DNA from: Ophiobolus disseminans
Lineage: Eukaryota > Ascomycota > Dothideomycetes > Pleosporales > Phaeosphaeriaceae
Reading direction: 5' to 3'
DNA length: 64,000 nt
Assembly: GCA_010093685.1 (NCBI GenBank)
Contig: MU006222.1
Location: forward strand, 124,001-188,000
The position numbers and the translations under genes are program-made. The notes beneath the pieces are model-generated. The model made no database searches. It had not been told where the DNA came from and saw nothing but the letters and a program-made list of their open reading frames with translations. Below are positions 57,301 through 64,000 of this stretch, one piece after another; the first letter of the stretch is position 1; each line of letters starts with the position of its first letter.

Positions 57301-59566
57301 GGGTAGCAAAGCCGCGGAACGCAACGAAGACTATTGTACTGGGAGCTAGATCGCTTCCAGATGCATGAACCGTGAGACGTGATCGGGCCTAGATGGGTCA
57401 GTTCTCTGATCGTCTCTTCATTCATGACGAGGTAACACACGTACGTCATGAATCAGGAGCTGAAAATCAGTCTAGCGATGTTACCGCTACGGCGAAAGCT
57501 ATTTCCGAACAAGATGAAAGTGGAGCGCTGGTGGATCTCGGGCGGCCCGCCATGTGATGAACAGGGGCATCGACTTTTTTTTATGGTGCGATAGACATGT
57601 GTTCTGAGACTTGGAAGAGTGACACAAACATGCGAGCTCTATCCCAATGCTTGTGTTGTTTGTGATGTTACACCTTGGTCGCTCACAGGTTGTGCGACGA
57701 GACGCATCTCAGACTCCGCGCAGTCGGGAGAAGGAAGTTATTTGTGACTGTCCTCGGAACAAACATGGCTATGAATGCCGCGTATCCAGGAAAAGTGGAC
57801 TTGACTACCGTAATGTTTGTTTGCACATCGTCATTTGGGCGAAGCTTTAGGGCTGGAGCGGCGTCCGCCTTGGAGCTAAAAAGTTTACGGGTTGGGATTT
57901 GGCCCCGGACCGGGCTGAAAGCTTGGGTGGTCTTATTTCTCGGGAGTTAATGTGAGCGATAACACCGAACGCCCAGTTGACGCGTCCCCATAATGCTTGC
58001 GAAAAATGTGGTGGAAGTTGCATGAAGGGCTGAGGTTGTGGAAGCTAAGACATGCAGTCGGATCAAGATAGTTAGGCGAAGCCCATCCGCACACGAAACG
58101 AGGGGATACGAGGATCTTCCGTCCTTCGCACCCTATCGCGCGTCGTCAATGGAAATATTGGATTCTCATCCACAGCGCGTGTTCCATGTCGGCCGCTGCA
58201 GCATATCATCGTCACTCGCTTGACTTGCTTCGCTGGCATGCGTTTAGAGGCTGGTTTTCCATATCGATACTGAAGACGCGAGCCAGGTGTGGTAGGCTTG
58301 ATCGGCCTGCAAGTGACTGTCATGTTGTCTCGCAAAGCGAGACATGAGACGACCCATACTATGTCGCCGTAAGTGTGAGGTTCGAAAAGGGGACTTCGCA
58401 TTGCGAGTGTGGGCTTGACCGAGTCCAGCCCTCGATCGGGACCTCGGGAGCGTGCGCCTCGTAATAGGGGCTAAGAGAGAGTTTAGGGCAGGGTGTTTGC
58501 GGTCAGAAAATTCCTATGTGGTCACTTCCCAACATCGAAAGTGTGATAAGCTAAAGTTAGAGCTGCATGTCCAGCATATGTGTGGAGTAGGGCGACCGTT
58601 CTGCATGTTCGTTGACAAGCATCTTTTCCAAGAGTCGTGGAGTCTCGGCGGCGGTTGCCAATACTGTCACATCTGTCTTGTGTTGAGCCGCCATATGGAT
58701 ATTCGTCAGCTAGCGGCCAGCCGGGACCATGGCGCCGTCCCTTTGCCATGCGCTTGTCGTAACACACCACAGCCTTAGCGACACGCTCCTGGTAGCGCTG
58801 CCAGGGTCGCATCGCGATGAGTTCAACCACGTCGAGCCGGTAACTATGATGCTGCCGAGAAATGAACAGTTGCAGTGGCTGCACACCAGATACGTCAGCC
58901 CGCGAATCGACCGGCATTTCGATATTCAATATCACGGCCTGGCGATCTATACCAAAGTAATGATGAGCGCCTGCTCGAGGATATGACCACACATTGCAAT
59001 GCTCAAATCTAATGTGTGTTCGAGAGATTTTGGGTGGCGAGAGGAGACACTGTCAGCTTCGCTCAGCAGAACAATGTGATGAGACTCGGTTCCTGCATCA
59101 TGAGGAAACCCGGGCGACATCCATGCCGGCAGACCCAATTACACGCCATCGAAAAGCGAAGCGGAGCCAGCACCGTGGGCCCAGAGTCCCAAATTCGTGC
59201 GCGACACAGGGGCTTGCCGTACGAAGCTTACGTCTCCTAGCTTGACCGGACACACGCCGAGCAGGGTTCAGACAAGCCTTATGCTTCCCGAGTCACTTTT
59301 AGCACAAGCTTTACAGGGGGTTCCTCGCTGGCCGTCGATCTTCTCTTCCCCTTCATAAAGCGTGGCTCTGCTACTCGTGATAGCTTTTTTCTTCACCTCC
59401 TTCGTGTCGAAGCTTTAATTCCGTCTTTTTACGGTATTCCTTCGTTTATCACCAAGGTTAATCAGTGTGTCGTCTTTTGGACTTCCACTATCCATTCGCT
59501 ACTTTCTTAACCCCATCAACTATCTCTATCAAGTAATTCAGTAATACAAACGAACGACACCTCACG
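57301..59566. other. Gene-free stretch, possible further PKS remains and chitin deacetylase promoter
   Basis: No intact gene is seen in 2.2 kb. Weak ketoreductase-like fragments around 58600-58950 (plus strand) are suggestive only. The last 250 bases before 59567 are CT-rich and form the promoter and leader of the next gene. Confidence 0.4.
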
Positions 59567-61604
59567 ATGCACTTTTCTACTGCTCTTGCGGCGGTTGCGG
59601 CGGTCGCCCCCCTTGTCAACGCCCACGGATCCCCTCTGCCAAAGATTGTTGGACTGAACCCCAGGGACCTGAAGGCTCGGAGTGTGCTTTCCAACCTCGG
59701 AGCCCGCTTCGCTGAGGTTCACGAGTTCGCAAAGGAATCCAAGCCTTTGAAGGCCCGCCAAGACACACCCGAGTGTGGTCAAGGTGTTGGCAGCTGCGCT
59801 GCAGGCCAATGCTGCTCCCAGAGTGGCTACTGCGGCAACGACGATGATTACTGCTACTCCCCGGGCTGCAACTACGCGTATGGTCCTGGCTGTCCTGATA
59901 ATGCCGTCCCCGCTGGTACCAACACTTCTTCCATCGCCCGCACAAAGGTCGGATCTGTCGCCTACGGCGGCGCCGGCATTTACAGTTGCGTCAAAGCCGG
60001 AACTGTTGCTCTGACCTACGATGACGGCCCACAGAAGGTTTTCACTGCGCACATCTTGGACCTCATGGACACCTACAAAGCGAAGGCCACTTTTTTCATC
60101 ACTGGCAACAACATCAACAAGGGTCAGATTGACTTGACTCCGGAGTACATCAGTGTTATCAAGCGTATGGACACTGCGGGTCATCAGATCGCCTCCCACA
60201 CTTGGACTCATTTGGATATGAGTGCTGTCTCTTCGTTCGACCGCAAGAACCAGATGTGGAAAAACGAGATGGCTCTTCGTAACATTGTTGGCAAGATCCC
60301 TACCTACATGCGGCCACCATACTCCAGCTGCACTGCTGCATCTGGTTGCGAGAAGGACATGGCTGATCTTGGTTATCACGTTACCTACTTCGATGTTGAC
60401 ACCGACGACTACAACCAGGATAGTCCCAGCCAGATTCAGCGCTCCAAGGACTGGTTCAAGGGCAACATCACTGCGGGTGGTGCAACAGCTGCTGGTGGTG
60501 CCAAGTGGCTCGACATCCAGCACGACATCCACGAGCAGACCGCCAACAACTTGACCGAGTACATGCTGAAGACCCTGACCGATCTCGGATACAAGGGCGT
60601 TACCGTTGGTGAATGTCTCGGTGACCCAGTTGCCAACTGGTACCGCACTGCCGGTGGTGCAGGCACTGCTTCTTCCTCAGTGTCTGCCTCTCGCTCTGCC
60701 ACTGTAAGTATTGCATCTCTTCCTGAATTTGTACTAGTATTTCCATCCGTGTTGTCTTTATGACCATCTTTTGGCGCTTATCTAACATCTCACGTCAAGG
60801 TTTCCTCCGCAGCTCCCACTTCTACCGGAACAAAGAAGGTCACCACCGATGCTACATGTGGTGGAACCAACCAGTACACCTGCTTGGGATCCTCGTTCGG
60901 CAACTGCTGCAGTGCTTCAGGTAATGTCTCTCGCACTGGTCACATGAATCGTATACTGACTCTATAGGCTGGTGCGGAACTACAACTGATTACTGTGGTA
61001 CTGGCTGCCAGTCCGGCTTCGGAAACTGCGGTTCCAACGTGATCAGCTCCTCTAAGGCGGCCTCATCTACACCAAAGGCTGCGTCTTCCACACCACAGGC
61101 TGCTACCTCTACACCAAAGGCTGCTTCATCCACCAAGGCCGCTACCCCCTCCGCAGCGCCTGGAAAGGTCTCAACTGACGGCACTTGTGCTGGTACTAGC
61201 GGCTTCACTTGCACAGGATCCTCGTTCGGAAACTGCTGCAGTGCTTACGGGTAAGCAATTCTATATATGAGCTCAAACTAAAACAAATACTGACATCCCT
61301 TAGTTGGTGTGGATCAACAACCGACCACTGCGGATCAACATGCAATGCTGCTTTCGGAACCTGCTCAGGATCCGGAGCTGTCTCGTCTTCAAAGGCTCCA
61401 GTTGCGACTCCCACCAAGGCATCCTCTGCCGCGGCCCCTGTTGCCACCAAGAAGGCCTCCACCGACGGCTCATGCGCCGGAACTGCAGGCTTCACCTGCA
61501 CTGGTTCTACCTTCGGCAACTGCTGCTCGCAGTACGGCTGGTGCGGTAGCACAACTGGTCACTGCGGTACAGGGTGCAACAAGTCGTTCGGCACTTGCAC
61601 TTAA
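59567..61604 (+). CDS. Chitin deacetylase (CE4) with four CBM18 chitin-binding modules
   Basis: This secreted enzyme removes acetyl groups from chitin. Exons 59567-60703, 60800-60920, 60968-61250 and 61304-61604 encode 613 residues. Residues 1-19 (MHFSTALAAVAAVAPLVNA) are a signal peptide. The first CBM18 (CGQGVGSCAAGQCCSQSGYCG) is at about 68-110. The CE4/NodB domain follows with TYDDGP, SHTWTHLDM and RPPYSS, the metal-binding and catalytic motifs. Three more CBM18 modules are joined by Ser/Thr/Ala/Pro linkers, the longest built from 7-residue repeats. No GPI signal is seen at the end. Introns 2 and 3 fall at the same place in two CBM18 modules. The gene is 38 kb from the GlcNAc cluster, so linkage is not implied. 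Confidence 0.95.
61060..61140 (+). repeat. 21-base tandem repeat coding an Ala/Ser/Thr/Pro linker
   Basis: About four imperfect 21-base units encode a 7-residue repeat of the form ASSTPKA between the second and third C-terminal CBM18 modules. Such linkers are usually O-glycosylated and vary in copy number. Confidence 0.7.
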
Positions 61605-62257
61605 GCAGTTCTCTCACCACAATCTCCCCACGCCTCATATTCTCTTCTCTTTGTAGATAGCCCGGGCAACCGGCAAGAATTTGATGGTCAGCCCATGTTT
61701 GTGATGCGAAGCGTTTGGGAAAATCACGTCTAGTGTGTACAATTAATTAAAATTTGAAGCATATATTCTCGCTACCGATCTTTTTGTCTTACGTGACCGT
61801 TGAATCTCTGCTTGTAGGGCTTGGGCAGCCGTTCAGGTACCTCGCCCGAAAGGTTTTATCTCACGGTTCGGACTGCGAAAATGGTTGGCGCGACAGATTG
61901 ATTTGCTTCATAGAATCCGAATAGAGGAGTGTTTGGCTCGGCATGGTCGCGCAAGGCAGAAGATTGTCACGTTTGAAATCAGAATAGAGGACAAAAAAGG
62001 TCCTATCAGCTCAAAATCAAGGATCTTACTTGTAGTTTCTCTTCATTTTCCACGTTTATACAACAAAGTGCACTGAGGTGTAAATGTGTAGAACAAAGCG
62101 CCGGGATGAAGGAGATATCTTTATGGGAAATAGAATGATCTCGCCGCAAGACTTTACCTTCTCCATCAACGATGTTGCAGAAGTGTACATTGTGAACAAA
62201 AACATTGACAGCTTCTCTTGCATCGAGTAGACATGCTGTTCGCGCGAACAAAATGGC
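61605..62257. other. Spacer between chitin deacetylase and the tRNA gene
   Basis: The 650 bases hold the chitin deacetylase 3' region. No gene is seen. Confidence 0.35.
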
Positions 62258-62262
62258 AAAAA
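62258..62262 (-). terminator. RNA polymerase III terminator of the tRNA gene
   Basis: Five T on the minus strand lie 8 bases after the tRNA 3' end, the usual Pol III stop signal. Confidence 0.6.
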
Positions 62263-62269
62263 GAGAGGA

Positions 62270-62350
62270 TGCCCTCTGCCAGAATCGAACTAGCGATCTT
62301 ATCATAGCAATGAATACTAGTGATACGCTTTACCACTAAGCCAAGAGGGC
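62270..62350 (-). tRNA. tRNA-Thr (anticodon AGT) with a 9-base intron
   Basis: Read on the minus strand from 62350, the 7-base acceptor stem GCCCTCT pairs with AGAGGGC. The D stem is GCTT/AAGC, the anticodon stem is TATCA/TGATA, and the T stem is GCTAG/CTGGC around TTCGATT. The discriminator is A (62270). Box A (TGGCTTAGTGG) and box B (AGTTCGATTCT) fit. The anticodon loop is 16 bases: CT-AGT-A, then TTCATTGCT, then A. This implies a 9-base intron after position 37, the normal intron site. Confidence 0.85.
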
Positions 62351-63378
62351 GGATCCGAAAGATATCGGTTGGCTAACCTATGCGGTTGAATATCAATTTC
62401 CCATTTTGTAGCGTATATATACTGTGCGCGTTATCACCCGCATGTCAATCTGGTGAGTGGGCATGAGGCTAGTGTCGTGCAGCAAACCTAGTCTGCAGGG
62501 CTTAGATCGCTTCAAGACCGGGTTGGCTCAAACCCTCAGGTTTGTCGTTCTTGGACATGATTTGGAAAGGTATGACGGGACTAACTCCGACGATCGATTG
62601 GAACTGGAACAACTGGCGCATTGTGTTTCTCCTTTGCAATCAATGCGTCATTTCTTGGACGTGCCAAAGAGGGGGGCGCGTTTCGTTTCCCAAAACCAAG
62701 CGCCCAACCAACGTCAGCGCGTAAGAGAACAGCTGGCAGAGGATCAGCTGAGATGATACAGCACGAGCTTCTTGATCAGTCAACATGTCGCACAGTGATG
62801 CCTTCGGTACATTATCGACGGCACATGCTGTCTGGAAAAAGACCAGGGTCGGCTTATTCACATGCCCATGCCTGCTTTCAGCGCGCCAAGGCCGCCAAAT
62901 TAAGAAATCTGGGAAGCCTTGAGCCTCACCCGCTGTCCTTTTCCCACTGTCCACTCAAACACGACATTTCACACAATACGACACACACGCCCACGGCCAG
63001 GAAACACACCTGGCTCTTATTATCGACACCGAATTATTCTCAGATCACCATTCATGGGCTCTGCTACACTCTCCGCGACCGCTTTTCTCTTCACCGCAAC
63101 CCAGCTTACCCCAGTTGGCTCCGCATTCCCATATTGCACATCGAAGGCAGGACTGAACAAGACGGACGCCTCGTTCGCGTCGTTGGTTCGACAAGTAGGG
63201 GACGGCGGTCCACCTTGAACGGTGGACGGTAATCCTGGATAACAGAAACCTTGAGTTGAATGTGCGCAAGTGCCTAAGCGCCTGGGGTCTGCGCGTGCTG
63301 ATACCGACTGCGCAGAATCAGGAACACACCTGAATAGCTAGAGCTCCTGCTCGAATATACCCATCGGCGACAGTAGAA
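62351..63378. other. Spacer between the tRNA gene and the last gene
   Basis: About 1 kb. The last 450 bases are C/A-rich, as in fungal promoters and leaders. An open frame at 62621-63232 has no motif and is not called. Confidence 0.4.
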
Positions 63379-64000
63379 ATGCCCGTCTTCACGTTCGACC
63401 AGGATGATGCGCATCTGCCTGCAGCAAAGGCGCAGGAGCCAGCGCCGGTCGTGAGCGTCGATGACGTGTTCGCGACCGAGAAGATGGACCTGGACGCCCG
63501 CACAACGCCCCTCCATGTTGGAACTCCACCGATCAACATCATATCGCCGTTGCCAAAGCGTACAGTTCTGCCACTTGGTGGAGAGAAGCAACAGGGGCCG
63601 GACAAGCTGGACTACGACCTGGTCATGAAGAAGGCGCAGAAGAACAAGAAGAAGAAGAAGAAGGCTTTGAAGGGCGCGCCAGCTACCAACGTCACTCGCG
63701 GCTTCCACACCCCAGTCACCTCTGGCGGAGAAGAGTCGGACTACTCTCGTGCTGCCACGCCTCGCTTTGGACCCTCCGTGTCTGGGCTTCCCAGTGTTAC
63801 CAGTAGTCCTGCGCTGCGGCCTATATCTTCCATGGGGGGCATCAGCAGCTTGAAAGCCCAGCTTGAGTCGCTCAACCTCACCCCAAGGGAGGACTCTCCC
63901 CTGAAAAGAGTGCCAATGTCCAGGGTCGTGTCTCAACTTTCCAGCAACACCAGTATGTCTGGACTCGACAGTGATAGTGACCGCACCGAGATGGAGAGCT
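63379..64000 (+). CDS. Start of an unrecognised low-complexity protein, cut by the window end
   Basis: An ATG at 63379 opens a frame that remains open to the last base, about 207 residues. The N-terminus is acidic with Pro. A strong basic cluster (KKAQKNKKKKKKALKG, about residues 83-98) could be a nuclear or nucleolar signal. Ser/Pro-rich low-complexity sequence with possible phosphorylation sites follows. No domain is recognisable in the visible part. The absence of stops over 620 bases and the codon bias support a real gene. Confidence 0.7.
   Translation, partial: MPVFTFDQDDAHLPAAKAQEPAPVVSVDDVFATEKMDLDARTTPLHVGTPPINIISPLPKRTVLPLGGEKQQGPDKLDYDLVMKKAQKNKKKKKKALKGAPATNVTRGFHTPVTSGGEESDYSRAATPRFGPSVSGLPSVTSSPALRPISSMGGISSLKAQLESLNLTPREDSPLKRVPMSRVVSQLSSNTSMSGLDSDSDRTEMES

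Noticed and set aside
58600..58990. Possible ketoreductase remains of the PKS
   Set aside because: Similarity is limited to short scattered segments that could occur by chance.
59567..61604. Chitin deacetylase as a member of the GlcNAc cluster
   Set aside because: It is 38 kb away with many housekeeping genes between; only the theme is shared.
1..64000. CRISPR arrays, operons or bacterial insertion sequences
   Set aside because: None seen; the intron-containing genes show nuclear fungal DNA, and no regular spacer repeats or terminal inverted repeats with a transposase were found.

Overview
The window is nuclear DNA of a filamentous ascomycete (Pezizomycotina, probably Dothideomycetes; the class is inferred). 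Evidence: short introns of about 46-100 bases with GT..AG ends and CTAAC/CTNAC-like branch sites, fungal-type proteins (SFH5, RCC1 with a long basic N-terminus, a CBM18-bearing chitin deacetylase, an Ndt80-like factor) and gene spacing of about 2.5 kb. About two dozen protein genes, one tRNA gene and at least two decayed sequences are readable. Exon coordinates were read by eye from splice sites and reading-frame continuity.

The main system lies at 3.9-21.7 kb: an apparently complete N-acetylglucosamine (GlcNAc) catabolic cluster. In order it holds GlcNAc-6-phosphate deacetylase (dac1, minus), a GH3 N-acetylglucosaminidase-like protein fused to a GNAT acetyltransferase (nag3, plus), an Ndt80/PhoG-like transcription factor (ron1, plus), a GlcNAc-kinase-type hexokinase (hxk3, minus), an UNC93-type MFS transporter in the importer position (ngt1, minus) and glucosamine-6-phosphate deaminase (dam1, plus). 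Together they would release or import GlcNAc, phosphorylate it, deacetylate it and deaminate it to fructose-6-phosphate, with a dedicated regulator. Clusters of this kind are known from Trichoderma reesei. New-looking details here are a dam1 start codon assembled by splicing, a 7-base exon and altered catalytic positions in nag3, a short ORF just before ron1, and repeated GNCACAAT motifs in the dac1/nag3 promoter.

Flanks: 0-3.4 kb has a truncated cytochrome b2-type lactate dehydrogenase gene and a Rab GTPase. 22-34.3 kb has an unresolved F-box-like gene, a TMEM135-like membrane protein, SFH5, an RRM protein, EMC10, an FGGY sugar kinase and a Vip1-type RRM protein with a metallothionein-like tail. 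36-51 kb has a secreted protein, a class III aminotransferase, RCC1, a secreted 5'-nucleotidase-like phosphatase, RPB10 divergent from UTP17, and a PLC-like phosphodiesterase.

From 51.2 to 59.5 kb the region looks accessory. It has AT-richer spacers, an unrecognised gene with an in-frame stop, a DHA2-type MFS transporter, and about 3.9 kb without intact genes that contains a shattered enoylreductase domain of a highly reducing polyketide synthase. The window closes with a four-CBM18 chitin deacetylase, a tRNA-Thr gene with a 9-base intron and the start of an unrecognised gene cut by the window edge.
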